Shown: positions 6,718 through 15,205, numbered from the stretch's first letter. The stretch: DNA of 34,993 bases from Bacillota bacterium (GCA_017889585.1 JAGFZX010000034.1:1-34993), one strand, 5' to 3'. Notes: generated from the letters alone by a model not told the origin. Made by a program: numbers and translations.

Positions 6718-8013
6718 ATGTTAAAAGACTATCGTTTGGGTTATGGTGATGGTGAAGTAACAGTTAATTTGTCTGAAGAACGTGTCATTAATGTAGTAGA
6801 AGGTAAACAAGCGACTCCTGTTACTGATGTAGAAGCTGCTGTTAAAGCAGCTTTGGATCATCCAATTGGCACACCGCCCCTTAGAGATGTAGTACAGCAA
6901 GGTGATAAGGTTGCTATTATTGCTAGTGATATAACTCGTAAATGGGTTCGTCATGATTTGTTTTTGCCTACTTTGTTGAATGAGCTAAATGCTGCTGGCA
7001 TTCCTGATGCTAATATTGTGCTTGTTGTTGCTTTGGGTGCTCATCGGCATCATACGACTGAGGAAAATATACTGAATTTTGGCCAACAAGTTGTTGATAG
7101 AATTAGGATTGTGCAAAGTCATGCCCCTGAAACAGATGAATTTGTGCATATTGGCAAAACTTCTCGTGGCAACGAAGTCAGCATTAACAAGCATGTGGTC
7201 AATGCGGATAAGATAATTATGACCGGGGGTATTGTTCATCATTTGATGGCTGGTTTTGGTGGTGGTCGTAAATCGATTGTTCCTGGTGTTGCTGCTTATA
7301 ACACAATTCAAGCTAATCACAGTTTGTGCCTGCATAATGAGGTGGGACAGGGGGTTAGTCAAGAATGTATTGCTGGTAAATTAGAAAATAATCCAATGCA
7401 TGAAGATCTAGTAGAAATGGCGGAATTACTTAAGCCCGCATTTTTATTAAATGCCGTATTTACACCTAATGGAGAGTTTGCGAGTTTTGTTGCAGGACAC
7501 TGGTATGAAGCCTGGTTGGCAGGCTGCAGATTGACTCAAGAAATATTTGGTGTGACGATTAAGGGTAAAACCGATATGGTTATCGCTTCAGCCGGAGGGT
7601 TTCCTAAAGATATAAATTTGTATCAGGGAGCAAAATCCATTTGTAATGCCTTTATGGCTGCAAAGTCTGGTGGTGTAGTTATATTACTCTTGGAATGTCG
7701 GGATATTATGGAACCCCCTGACTTTAGCGATTGGTTTCATTATGAATCTTTATATGAGCGGGAAGTGGCCTTGCGTAAAGGCTTTACCGTACCAGGGTTT
7801 ATTGCATTAAAACTGGGGTTGATGGCGAAGGAAATCCCCCATATTTTAGTTTCTTTGCCACGAAATAAAGAATTTATTGAAAAAGCTGGCATGATTGCTG
7901 CAACAAGTATAGAAGAGGCTATTGCTATTGCTGAAAGAAAACTAGGCCGCGAGGATTATACCATTACAGTAATGTCTCATGCGGCCAATACTGTACCATT
8001 AGAAAGCAACTGA
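6718..8013 (+). CDS. larA: LarA-family nickel-dependent 2-hydroxyacid racemase
   Basis: A 431-residue LarA homologue. Recognisable segments are SDITRKWVRHDL, GAHRHHTTEE (the position of lactate racemase His108), HHLMAGFGGGRKSIVPG (His174 and Lys184 region) and GGFPKDINLYQGAKSICNA with the Q..K pair of the substrate site. LarA enzymes use a nickel-pincer nucleotide made by LarB, LarE and LarC, none of which is encoded here. Different LarA relatives act on lactate, malate, phenyllactate, 2-hydroxyglutarate or sugar acids, so the substrate is open; the sugar-acid-type transporter upstream hints at an aldonate or similar. The start follows GGAGAG, 12 bases after the MFS stop. Confidence 0.85.
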   Translation: MLKDYRLGYGDGEVTVNLSEERVINVVEGKQATPVTDVEAAVKAALDHPIGTPPLRDVVQQGDKVAIIASDITRKWVRHDLFLPTLLNELNAAGIPDANIVLVVALGAHRHHTTEENILNFGQQVVDRIRIVQSHAPETDEFVHIGKTSRGNEVSINKHVVNADKIIMTGGIVHHLMAGFGGGRKSIVPGVAAYNTIQANHSLCLHNEVGQGVSQECIAGKLENNPMHEDLVEMAELLKPAFLLNAVFTPNGEFASFVAGHWYEAWLAGCRLTQEIFGVTIKGKTDMVIASAGGFPKDINLYQGAKSICNAFMAAKSGGVVILLLECRDIMEPPDFSDWFHYESLYEREVALRKGFTVPGFIALKLGLMAKEIPHILVSLPRNKEFIEKAGMIAATSIEEAIAIAERKLGREDYTITVMSHAANTVPLESN

Positions 8014-8035
8014 TAAATAAAATGGAAGATCAACG

Positions 8036-8075
8036 GGAAGTTTGCAATTGTTAAAATTGCAAACTTCCTATTTTA
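8036..8075 (+). terminator. Terminator of the MFS-larA operon
   Basis: A perfect 14-bp stem (8036-8049 with 8055-8068) with a 5-base loop is followed by TATTTT. Confidence 0.88.
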
Positions 8076-8129
8076 CGAAATCAGTAAATATATCTCCTTA
8101 GATTGGTAATATAAAAAATACAAATTGAG

Positions 8130-8159
8130 TTGACATGACAAACTAGATTGGTCTATACT
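8130..8159 (+). promoter_or_regulatory. Sigma-A promoter for lysA leader
   Basis: TTGACA (8130-8135), an 18-base spacer and TATACT (8154-8159), ending 27 bases before the lysine aptamer. Confidence 0.8.
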
Positions 8160-8186
8160 TAAAAAAATAATGAAGTGAATAATTAA

Positions 8187-8353
8187 AGGTAGAGGCGCGA
8201 TATATTAAAAGTATGTATCTAGAGTAGCTAGCGATGACAGATACAGAAAGGAATAATCGCCGAAGCAGAGGGGCGATAGCCAGTGCCCTTTTGTTGGTTT
8301 TGTATTGAATAAATACAAAACTGTCATCCAAGATTTTGGGTGGAGTGCTATCT
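8187..8353 (+). promoter_or_regulatory. Lysine riboswitch (L box)
   Basis: The leader has the L-box signatures AGGTAGAGGCGCGA, AGAGTAGC, GAAAGGAATAATCGCCGAAG, GGGCGATAGCC, a long variable hairpin, CTGTCATCC and GGAGTGCTATCT. P1 forms between AGGTAG (8187-8192) and CTATCT (8348-8353). A terminator follows and lysA is the only gene downstream, as expected for repression by lysine. Confidence 0.95.
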
Positions 8354-8385
8354 GCATAACTGATTATGAGATAAGCTGATTTCTT

Positions 8386-8430
8386 ATAGCGGTTTGTGGG
8401 ATAGTTCCTGCAAATCGCTATTGTTATTTC
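8386..8430 (+). terminator. Terminator of the lysine riboswitch
   Basis: A 16-bp stem with several G-U pairs (8386-8401 with 8406-8421) and a 4-base loop is followed by TGTTATTT. Confidence 0.82.
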
Positions 8431-8481
8431 CGGAGTAAATACTACAATTTCGAACAAACAAATTCAGGAGGTATATATATT

Positions 8482-9765
8482 ATGGCTGAAAAAAAGTTAC
8501 CATTCACCAAGGCAAAGCTTGAGACTATTATTCAGAGCTATCCTACACCTTTTCATATTTATGATGAACAGGCCATTAGGGAAAATGCGCGTAATTTATT
8601 AGCAGCTTTTTCTTGGGCACCAGGATTTAAAGAATATTTTGCGGTAAAAGCTACGCCCAATCCCCACATTTTAAAAATCCTGAAGGAAGAAGGTATTGGC
8701 GCTGATTGCAGTTCATTGGCTGAACTTATCTTATCAGAACAGGCTGGTATTGTGGGAGAAAATATTATATTTTCGTCTAATGATACTCCAGCGGAAGAAT
8801 ATCAAGCAGCCAAAAATCTTGGCGCTATCATCAATCTTGATGATATTAGCCATATTGATTATTTAGAAAAACATGTTGGCATACCTGAAATCATTTCTTT
8901 CCGCTACAATCCAGGACCACTTCTTCAGGGCGGTAATGATATTATAGGTTATCCAGAAGACGCAAAATATGGTCTGACCAGAGGGCAAATTATAGAGGCC
9001 TATAAAATTATGCAAGGTAAAGGGGTAAAACGGTTTGCCCTGCATACAATGGTAATTTCTAATGAATTAAATCCTGATAGTTTTGTTGGTACAGCTGTTA
9101 TGATGTTTGATTTGGTTCTTGAAATTTATCAAACACTAGGAATACGTATTGAGATGATTGATTTGGGTGGTGGCATTGGCATACCTTATAAGCCAGAGCA
9201 ACAAGCTGTTGACCTAGATCGTGTGAGCCAAGGTGTGCGTAAGGCTTATGAAGAAAAAATTGTGGCAAACGGTCTTCATCCTTTAAAGATCACGATGGAA
9301 TGTGGTAGAATGATCACAGGACCTTATGGTTATCTGGTATCAACAGTACTTCATAAAAAAGAAATTTATAAAAATTATGTAGGCCTTGATTCTTGTATGG
9401 CAAATCTCATGCGCCCAGCCTTATATGGCTCCTATCATCATATGACAGTAATGGGCAAAGAAACGTTGCCACTTGACCATGTGTATGATGTGACAGGTTC
9501 TCTTTGCGAAAATAATGATAAGTTTGCTATTGATCGTAGTTTACCACAGATTGATATTGGTGACGTGATTGTAATGCATGATGCAGGGGCTCATGGTCAT
9601 GCAATGGGTTTTAATTATAATGGCAAATTGCGTTCCGCAGAACTTTTGTTACAGTCAGACGGTAATGCTATCATGATTCGTCGGGCAGAGACATTAGCGG
9701 ATTATTTTGCTACTTTGAATTTTGAAAAATGTGAACTAACATTAGCGGCAGCAACTAAAAAATAA
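8482..9765 (+). CDS. lysA: Diaminopimelate decarboxylase
   Basis: A 427-residue fold-type III PLP enzyme that makes lysine from meso-diaminopimelate. YFAVKATPNP carries the PLP lysine (Lys56). GADCSSLAEL, DLGGGIGIPY, ECGRMITGPYGY and SLCENNDKF (Cys342, the active-site cysteine from the partner subunit) follow in the expected order. The C-terminal domain contains HGHAMGFNYNGKLRSAELLL. The lysine riboswitch in front settles the choice over related ornithine or carboxynorspermidine decarboxylases. AGGAGG is placed before the ATG. It stands alone between two terminators. Confidence 0.93.
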   Translation: MAEKKLPFTKAKLETIIQSYPTPFHIYDEQAIRENARNLLAAFSWAPGFKEYFAVKATPNPHILKILKEEGIGADCSSLAELILSEQAGIVGENIIFSSNDTPAEEYQAAKNLGAIINLDDISHIDYLEKHVGIPEIISFRYNPGPLLQGGNDIIGYPEDAKYGLTRGQIIEAYKIMQGKGVKRFALHTMVISNELNPDSFVGTAVMMFDLVLEIYQTLGIRIEMIDLGGGIGIPYKPEQQAVDLDRVSQGVRKAYEEKIVANGLHPLKITMECGRMITGPYGYLVSTVLHKKEIYKNYVGLDSCMANLMRPALYGSYHHMTVMGKETLPLDHVYDVTGSLCENNDKFAIDRSLPQIDIGDVIVMHDAGAHGHAMGFNYNGKLRSAELLLQSDGNAIMIRRAETLADYFATLNFEKCELTLAAATKK

Positions 9766-9774
9766 AGTTTTGTA

Positions 9775-9804
9775 GAGGCAGTTTTAAAAACTGCCTCGTT
9801 TTTT
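9775..9804 (+). terminator. Terminator of lysA
   Basis: A perfect 10-bp stem (9775-9784 with 9788-9797), a 3-base loop, then GTTTTTT. Confidence 0.92.
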
Positions 9805-9870
9805 GAAGTATGCCATAATTTGTAGGTTTATTGGTGAAGAATAATAATGTTTTGTAATGGTAGATTAAAC

Positions 9871-9906
9871 AAAAGACCTAATCCTTTAAGAAGGATTAGG
9901 TCTTTT
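9871..9906 (-). terminator. Terminator overlapping the end of the HD-GYP gene
   Basis: A perfect 16-bp stem (9871-9886 with 9891-9906) with a 4-base loop. The stop codon (9886-9888) sits in the loop and stem edge, so the last six sense codons form one arm. The arm ends in TTTT on the minus strand. Confidence 0.85.
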
Positions 9907-10956
9907 GATAATTGAAATTTGTGGGTTTGCTACAAGACTGATATTTCTGGGCGGTGTATAAGGCGTTCCATCTGGATATGATATAAGGCGAATCATAGGT
10001 CGCTGAGGATTATTTACGGGAACAGAAACTACGATTGCTCGTTCTCCTGTATTTAAAAAAATTTCAGTTCCAGGTGTGTACAGAGCTATTTTAGACAAAA
10101 ATATCTGCCCGAATTTTTCGTCAAAAGAAGTTCCTAGTCCAGAAAGGATGATATTATATGCATCTTCTGGCTCCATGGCTTTGCGATAAGGACGGTGAGC
10201 GGTGATAGCTTCATAAACATCTGTAATTGACAGCAAACGGGCATAGCTGAGGATTTGTTCTCCTTGTAGCCCTCGCGGGTAACCAGAACCATCTATCTTT
10301 TCGTGATGTTGCCAAGCCATATGGGCAACAAGACTGGAAATCTCCAAGCGCTTTTTAGTCAATAACTTAAATCCTAGTGCTGTATGTTGTTTCATGACAG
10401 CAAACTCGTCATTTGTTAAGCTACCAGGTTTGTTAAGTATTTTTTTATCAATTTCTATTTTTCCCATATCGTGAAGTAATGCACCACAGGTAATGACTTT
10501 AATTTGAGGAATTGTAAAGCCGCATGAGCGAGCAAGTAGTGCTGAGTAGATTGAGCAATTTAAGGAATGGGCTAAAGTGCAATCATCGTAGATTGCAATA
10601 CCAGTTAAATGAATTGCCACATCTGCCTGGGTCACTAATTCCTCAACGATATCTGAGGCTACACTAGATACCGCATCGACTGAGAAATTTTCCCCTTTGT
10701 TAACTTTTTCCATTGTAGCGGTTAATATGGATAAAGCTCGTTGTTGCGTTTCCATTGAAAGATATTCAGGAATAGTAATATCAGCGTATTTCTCGTCCTT
10801 AATAAAGACGACATCTAGGTTTAAGTTTTTTAATTTGCGAATATATTCTTCAGTCAAAGTAACTCCTGCAACTAATAGTACTTGGCCTTTACTACTTAAT
10901 ATGCTTCGCGCCAAAATCATACCTGGAATTAGTTCTGTTAAGCTGATCTGTCTCAA
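9886..10956 (-). CDS. HD-GYP domain phosphodiesterase
   Basis: About 356 residues. The first 50 residues (ISLTELIPGMILARSI and following) match the N-terminal region often found ahead of HD-GYP domains. The C-terminal half has LLHDMGKIEIDKKILNKPG, HH..IDGSGYPRGLQGE and ITDVYEAITAHRPYR, the metal-binding and GYP motifs of cyclic-di-GMP phosphodiesterases. There is no membrane segment, so the protein is probably cytosolic. A TTG at 10956 is preferred as the start because AAAGGAG lies eight bases upstream; an in-frame TTG nine codons earlier (10983) has no ribosome binding site. It is a single-gene unit with its terminator built into the 3' end. Its target process is unknown. Confidence 0.9.
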   Translation of the reverse strand: MRQISLTELIPGMILARSILSSKGQVLLVAGVTLTEEYIRKLKNLNLDVVFIKDEKYADITIPEYLSMETQQRALSILTATMEKVNKGENFSVDAVSSVASDIVEELVTQADVAIHLTGIAIYDDCTLAHSLNCSIYSALLARSCGFTIPQIKVITCGALLHDMGKIEIDKKILNKPGSLTNDEFAVMKQHTALGFKLLTKKRLEISSLVAHMAWQHHEKIDGSGYPRGLQGEQILSYARLLSITDVYEAITAHRPYRKAMEPEDAYNIILSGLGTSFDEKFGQIFLSKIALYTPGTEIFLNTGERAIVVSVPVNNPQRPMIRLISYPDGTPYTPPRNISLVANPQISIIKRPNPS

Positions 10957-11160
10957 AATGGAAGCTCCTTTATCGTAGTACAAATGAAAAGGTATAATAA
11001 TAAATTATTATATCATTAATTGCTAAAAATAAATATTATTTTGTTAATTTGTGTCTAATTTGTGATGTTTTTTACAGAGAAAACAGGTATTTTTCTGGTG
11101 CAATAGCATAATATTAAAGTGATTAGTATGAATATATTTCTCTCTCATGTGAGATTTAAT

Positions 11161-11196
11161 GGAAAAAGACTGATGACATAAATTTGTCATCAGTCT
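11161..11196 (-). terminator. Terminator of amt
   Basis: A 12-bp stem (11185-11196 with 11167-11178), a 6-base loop and a following UUUUUCC on the minus strand. A second hairpin (about 11208-11239, 11-bp arms) covers the amt stop codon. Confidence 0.88.
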
Positions 11197-11213
11197 GAAT
11201 TAATTCATTAGTT

Positions 11214-12521
11214 CTAATGTTCTAATTTAGAACTAATAGTTGAGTTTCTCGTAGTGCTCATATGCTTAATGGTTGTGAATGGATTATATTCAAGTTCATT
11301 ATATGCTGCCATACCATGCTCGGCCAAATCTAAACCCTCAATCTCTTCGTCAACTGTTACTCTAATACCGACAGTGTTCTTTAATATATAGAATAAGGCA
11401 TAGGTTGTAACGAAGCCCCACAGTGAGATCGCAAGAACCCCTAACGTTTGTATAGCCAATAGTTCTAAACCACCGCCATAGAGTAAACCACCTTTTTCAG
11501 CAAAAATACCTACAGCAATGGTTCCGAAGGTACCACAGACACCGTGTACTGCAATAGCTCCAACAGGATCATCAGCCTTGAGCCTATCAAATATGGGGAC
11601 AGCAATTACGATAAGTATACCAGCGATTGCACCAATAACCAAGGAACTTATCGGTTCCACATAGGCGCAACTAGCAGTAATAGCTACTAAACCGCCCAGA
11701 GCACCGTTAATCCCCATGCTAGGATCAGCTTTGCCGTAACGGAAGATAGTGAACAATGTTGCTGCTGTGCCACCAGCTGCAGCGGCTAAGTTGGTATTAA
11801 CTGCAATTCGGGCAATATTCAAATCCAGTCCAGATAGGGTGCTGCCTGGATTAAAACCAAACCAGCCAAACCACAGAATAAAAGCTCCTAAGGCAGCTAA
11901 GGGTAGGTTATGACCAGGCATAACATTCATGGATCCATCTTTGTTAAACTTACCAGTGCGGGGACCAAGTACTAATACAGCTGCCAAGGCAGACCAACCA
12001 CCTAAGGAATGTACGACTGCTGAACCGGCGAAATCCAGCATACCTATCTTATTCAGCCATCCACCACTACTCCAGACCCAGTGTCCTGCCATCGGGTAGA
12101 TGAATACTGTGGCTATTAAGGAAAAAACAAGATAGGGAGAAAACTTCATACGCTCTGCGACTGCGCCTGAGACGATTGTTGCCATGGCAATGGCGAAGGC
12201 GGCTTGAAATAACCAGAAAGCATAGATGGGTATTCTAAGTCCTAAGTAGCTGAAATCACCTTGTAAAAAAAAGCCAGACATCCCAATAATGCTGAATTTA
12301 TCGATGCCGTACATGAGTGCAAAACCACAGAAAAAATAGCCAATGATACCTACAGTACAATCCATCAGTACTTTCATTATAATATTTAATGAATTTCGGC
12401 TATGAACGAAGCCGGCTTCCAGAGCTGCGAAACCAGCTTCCATAAAAAAAACCAATGCGGCACATAGTAGTACCCAGACTGTATCCAGGCCAGCAGCTAA
12501 GGAATGAATAGTAATTTCCAT
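11214..12521 (-). CDS. amt: Ammonium transporter Amt
   Basis: A 435-residue Amt/MEP/Rh-family channel with 11 expected hydrophobic segments. Typical stretches are LVFFMEAGFAALEAGFVHSR near the N-terminus, GHWVWSSGGWL, DFAGSAVVHSLGGW, ALGAFILWFGWFGFNPGS and DPVGAIAVHGVCGTFG, with the pore histidines in the VVHS and AVHG positions. It has no signal peptide. The cytosolic tail is about 60 residues. It lies downstream of glnK on the same strand, the usual pairing in which GlnK plugs the channel when nitrogen is plentiful. A hairpin between the two genes probably sets their relative expression. Confidence 0.95.
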   Translation of the reverse strand: MEITIHSLAAGLDTVWVLLCAALVFFMEAGFAALEAGFVHSRNSLNIIMKVLMDCTVGIIGYFFCGFALMYGIDKFSIIGMSGFFLQGDFSYLGLRIPIYAFWLFQAAFAIAMATIVSGAVAERMKFSPYLVFSLIATVFIYPMAGHWVWSSGGWLNKIGMLDFAGSAVVHSLGGWSALAAVLVLGPRTGKFNKDGSMNVMPGHNLPLAALGAFILWFGWFGFNPGSTLSGLDLNIARIAVNTNLAAAAGGTAATLFTIFRYGKADPSMGINGALGGLVAITASCAYVEPISSLVIGAIAGILIVIAVPIFDRLKADDPVGAIAVHGVCGTFGTIAVGIFAEKGGLLYGGGLELLAIQTLGVLAISLWGFVTTYALFYILKNTVGIRVTVDEEIEGLDLAEHGMAAYNELEYNPFTTIKHMSTTRNSTISSKLEH

Positions 12522-12580
12522 TAATCAGATCCCCCCAATTTGTTTAAATAGTATTACATATTATCTTAGAAAAAATCCAT

Positions 12581-12641
12581 GTAAAAAGCCAAGCTTAATA
12601 ACTTAGCTGCATTGCATTGCGCTAAATTATTAAACTTGGCT
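12581..12641 (-). terminator. Intercistronic hairpin between glnK and amt
   Basis: A 21-bp stem with two G-U pairs in the minus-strand RNA (12621-12641 with 12587-12607), a 13-base loop, then UUUUUAC. It would terminate or process transcripts after glnK and leave a fraction to reach amt. Confidence 0.8.
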
Positions 12642-12743
12642 CCATTGCCACATTTTTTTATATTATAACATAGAAACTGTTCGAAGAGCACATTATTTTT
12701 GAAGAAATATTTGTTAAAGGTTTCTTTAAAAATAAACGTTTTA

Positions 12744-13109
12744 TTACATATCCTTGGGATCCATGATAGCGATATCGCCTTCTTCGCCAGTACGAATTCG
12801 GACGGCATTTTCAATTGGATATACGAAGATTTTACCGTCACCAATTTCACCTGTCCGAAGCACTTTTTGTGCTGCTTCGAGAACTTTTTCTACCGGCACC
12901 TCACAAACTACAGTTTCAACCTTAATTTTGGGTAAGAGATTAATTGTATACTCTTTTCCTCGGTATATTTCTGTATGCCCTTTTGTTAGGCCACAACCAT
13001 AGACCTGGCTCACAGTCATACCAGTGACGCCAATCTCATTTAATGCGTCTTTCAAATCTTCTAATTTACTAGGTCTAGTAATGATTTCAACTTTGGTTAT
13101 CTTGCGCAT
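12744..13109 (-). CDS. glnK: P-II nitrogen regulatory protein GlnK/GlnB
   Basis: A 121-residue P-II protein. It contains ALNEIGVTGMTVSQVYGCG, the T-loop KGHTEIYRGKEYTINLLPK with Tyr54 at the position that is uridylylated in enterobacteria, the B-loop GEIGDGKIFV, and the C-terminal ENAVRIRTGE. It senses 2-oxoglutarate, ATP and ADP and controls ammonium uptake through direct contact with Amt. The linkage to amt downstream supports GlnK over GlnB. The start has GGAGGA before ATG. Confidence 0.93.
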   Translation of the reverse strand: MRKITKVEIITRPSKLEDLKDALNEIGVTGMTVSQVYGCGLTKGHTEIYRGKEYTINLLPKIKVETVVCEVPVEKVLEAAQKVLRTGEIGDGKIFVYPIENAVRIRTGEEGDIAIMDPKDM

Positions 13110-13261
13110 GGTTCATCCTCCATTATAATCTTTGATTCAGCATAGTAGTTGGCCAAACAAATGATAATTTAATTTTAAACTAAGTAAGGTTTTATGACAA
13201 TGTATTCTTAGGATATTTTAGTAGGGCATTCATATAAGAGTGTATTTAGGGGGTAATGCTT

Positions 13262-13681
13262 ATGCTCTCACCTAGTTTAGAAGACTATTTAGAAGAATTA
13301 TATAGATTTTCCTTGTCAAATGATATTGTTCGTGTTACTGATATCAGTCAAAAATTACATGTATCCTTGCCGTCTGTCAGTAAGGCTTTATGTAAGTTAA
13401 AAGCTAGACAATATATTAATTATCAACCTTATGGTGCTATCAATTTGACTGCTGCCGGCAGAGAAATGGGGGAATTTTTAGTAGAGAGAAATAGACTGTT
13501 GCAGGAATTTTTAAGTCTAATTTGTGCCGATTGTGATATTGCTGTTGAGGCGGAAGCCATGGAGCATTATCTGTCGAGAAAAACTATCCATTCCATACAA
13601 CTATTGGTAAAGTTTATGCAAAACAACCCTGAATGTTATCAAAAATTTATTACTTATGTGAATCATCAGCAGAAAATCTAG
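13262..13681 (+). CDS. mntR: DtxR/MntR-family metal-responsive repressor
   Basis: About 139 residues aligning along its length with Bacillus MntR from memory. It has SPSLEDYLEELY (Asp and Glu metal ligands), a winged-helix segment RVTDISQKLHVSLPSVSKAL, and AEAMEHYLS carrying the Glu, Glu and His ligands. The residue at the position of MntR His77 is Asn (ERNRLL against YRHELL), so the metal site may differ. There is no C-terminal SH3-like domain, as in MntR and unlike DtxR. ATG 13262 is preferred over 13256 because AGGGGG is then eight bases away. It converges on mntH, its probable target. Confidence 0.85.
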   Translation: MLSPSLEDYLEELYRFSLSNDIVRVTDISQKLHVSLPSVSKALCKLKARQYINYQPYGAINLTAAGREMGEFLVERNRLLQEFLSLICADCDIAVEAEAMEHYLSRKTIHSIQLLVKFMQNNPECYQKFITYVNHQQKI

Positions 13682-13690
13682 TTGGTACTC

Positions 13691-14968
13691 CTATGCTTGC
13701 CCGGTAAAGATAAGATAGAGCAAAACAGCGTTCATTGTGAGAATCATACTGACAATCAGCCAACCCATTATATTAGTAGGTAGACTATTTTTGAAACGTC
13801 CCATAATGGTGAATTTATTGCTGATGAGCATCAGGGGAATAATGGCTGCGGGTAAGGCGAAACTTAATACTACCTGACTTGTGATAAGGGCGCTCATCGG
13901 GTTAATGCCTGCTATAAGGATGGCCATACCAGGTAGCATAGTGATGAGCCGTCGAATACTAATGGGAATATCAAAACCAACAAACCCGTTTAAGATGACC
14001 TCTCCGGCCATAGTGCCAACAGTGGCAGAGGATAAACCAGAGGCGAGAAGTGCCAAACCAAAGACCCCAGCTGCCATGTTGCCCATTAAAGGTTGCAATG
14101 TCATATACGCGGCCTCAATGCTATCTACAGTGAGACCATTACCATTAAATATGACGGCCGATACGATTACCATGGCCGCATTGACGATAAATGCCATATT
14201 CATGGCAAAAAAAACATCTAATTTTGCCATCTTTAAGTGATGGATACAGTCCTTCTCATCACTTGTGCGACGAGTTTGCACTAGATGAGAGTGTAGATAG
14301 ATAACATGAGGCATAACAGTAGCGCCTAGCATTCCAGCTGCAACGAGTACGCTGTCAGGTGTTAGCATGGGGACTGCCACATGATAGGCCACTTGCCCCC
14401 ATTCTGGACTGGACAGAAACATTTCCCATACGTAGGCTATGCTGATAACAGCTACCATACTTGTGATAATACGCTCCACAATTTTTTGTCCATATTTTTG
14501 CATATGACAGATCAAATAAGTAATAGCCCCAGTCAGTACTGCTGACCATACTAAAGGGATGTTAAATAGTAGGTAAAAACCAAGCACTCCACCCAGGAAT
14601 TCGGCAAGGTCCGTCGCCATCGCTGCCACCGTGGCTATTGACCATAAGCACCAGTTGGTAGGTTTGGAAAAAAAATTGCCACAATGTACGGGTAGGCCTA
14701 CTCCAGTGGCAATGCCGACTTTTGCCGAGAGAATTTGCACAAAGATTGCCATGATATTGCTCCAAAGAATGACCCATAATAAATTGTAGCCAAATCGAGA
14801 ACCACCGCTGATATTGGTTCCGAAGTTACCAGGATCCATATAAGCGACACTGACAATAAAGGCTGGGCCAAGATATTTTAAGAGCCCTTTGGCTTTTGAT
14901 TTTATTTCTTCGCCGGCTATTGATGGCAGAGGGATGGTTAGACTAGGTAAAATTTGATCTTCTTTCAA
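13691..14968 (-). CDS. mntH: Nramp-type divalent metal transporter MntH
   Basis: About 425 residues with 11 or so membrane segments. VAYMDPGNFGTN in TM1 holds the Nramp metal-binding Asp/Asn (Asp45, Asn48), and GATVMPHVIYLHSHL carries the TM6 M-P-H motif, so this is a proton-coupled Mn(II)/Fe(II) importer. A TTG at 14968 is taken as the start because AAGGAGG lies seven bases before it. An ATG 27 codons upstream would add a hydrophobic stretch lacking a ribosome binding site and not typical of Nramp. The stop lies 9 bases from the stop of the convergent mntR-like gene. A 16-bp palindrome upstream is a candidate operator. Confidence 0.93.
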   Translation of the reverse strand: MKEDQILPSLTIPLPSIAGEEIKSKAKGLLKYLGPAFIVSVAYMDPGNFGTNISGGSRFGYNLLWVILWSNIMAIFVQILSAKVGIATGVGLPVHCGNFFSKPTNWCLWSIATVAAMATDLAEFLGGVLGFYLLFNIPLVWSAVLTGAITYLICHMQKYGQKIVERIITSMVAVISIAYVWEMFLSSPEWGQVAYHVAVPMLTPDSVLVAAGMLGATVMPHVIYLHSHLVQTRRTSDEKDCIHHLKMAKLDVFFAMNMAFIVNAAMVIVSAVIFNGNGLTVDSIEAAYMTLQPLMGNMAAGVFGLALLASGLSSATVGTMAGEVILNGFVGFDIPISIRRLITMLPGMAILIAGINPMSALITSQVVLSFALPAAIIPLMLISNKFTIMGRFKNSLPTNIMGWLIVSMILTMNAVLLYLIFTGQA

Positions 14969-15031
14969 AAGTATTCCTCCTTGCGTTTTTTTATAAGTAC
15001 CTAGCAATAAAGATAGGCAAATGAACAGGTG

Positions 15032-15047
15032 GTTAGCCATGGCTAAC
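15032..15047. promoter_or_regulatory. Perfect palindrome upstream of mntH, candidate operator
   Basis: GTTAGCCATGGCTAAC is a perfect 16-bp palindrome 64 bases before the mntH start codon. DtxR-family operators often have TTAG.../...CTAA arms, so this may bind the regulator encoded next door. Binding is inferred. Confidence 0.5.
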
Positions 15048-15176
15048 ATTTGAAAAAGTGGGGTTACTATATAATATGAAGGGTGTCGTATTTTGTAACT
15101 ATAAAAAATATATAAATATAGTCTTTAGCAAAATACAACCCTAAGCTGCATGGTAAAATGCCAAGGGCAAAACTAC

Positions 15177-15205
15177 TTGACAAGATAAAATCTTTATTAT
15201 AAAGT
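15177..15205 (+). promoter_or_regulatory. Probable promoter for the cobalamin leader
   Basis: TTGACA (15177-15182), a 17-base spacer and TAAAGT (15200-15205), about 30 bases before the aptamer. The -10 is imperfect. Confidence 0.5.

Noticed and set aside
12566..12935. ORFs overlapping the glnK 3' end in other frames (94 and 78 residues)
   Set aside because: They run antisense or out of frame through glnK and the intercistronic hairpin and lack ribosome binding sites.
13120..13150. Possible sigma-54 promoter (TTGGCC...GC on the minus strand) upstream of glnK
   Set aside because: The GG and GC elements are 11 bases apart instead of 10, and other consensus bases are missing.
14969..15049. 27-residue N-terminal extension of MntH from an upstream ATG
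   Set aside because: There is no ribosome binding site before that ATG, while AAGGAGG is ideally placed before the TTG at 14968; the extension would also cover the candidate operator.
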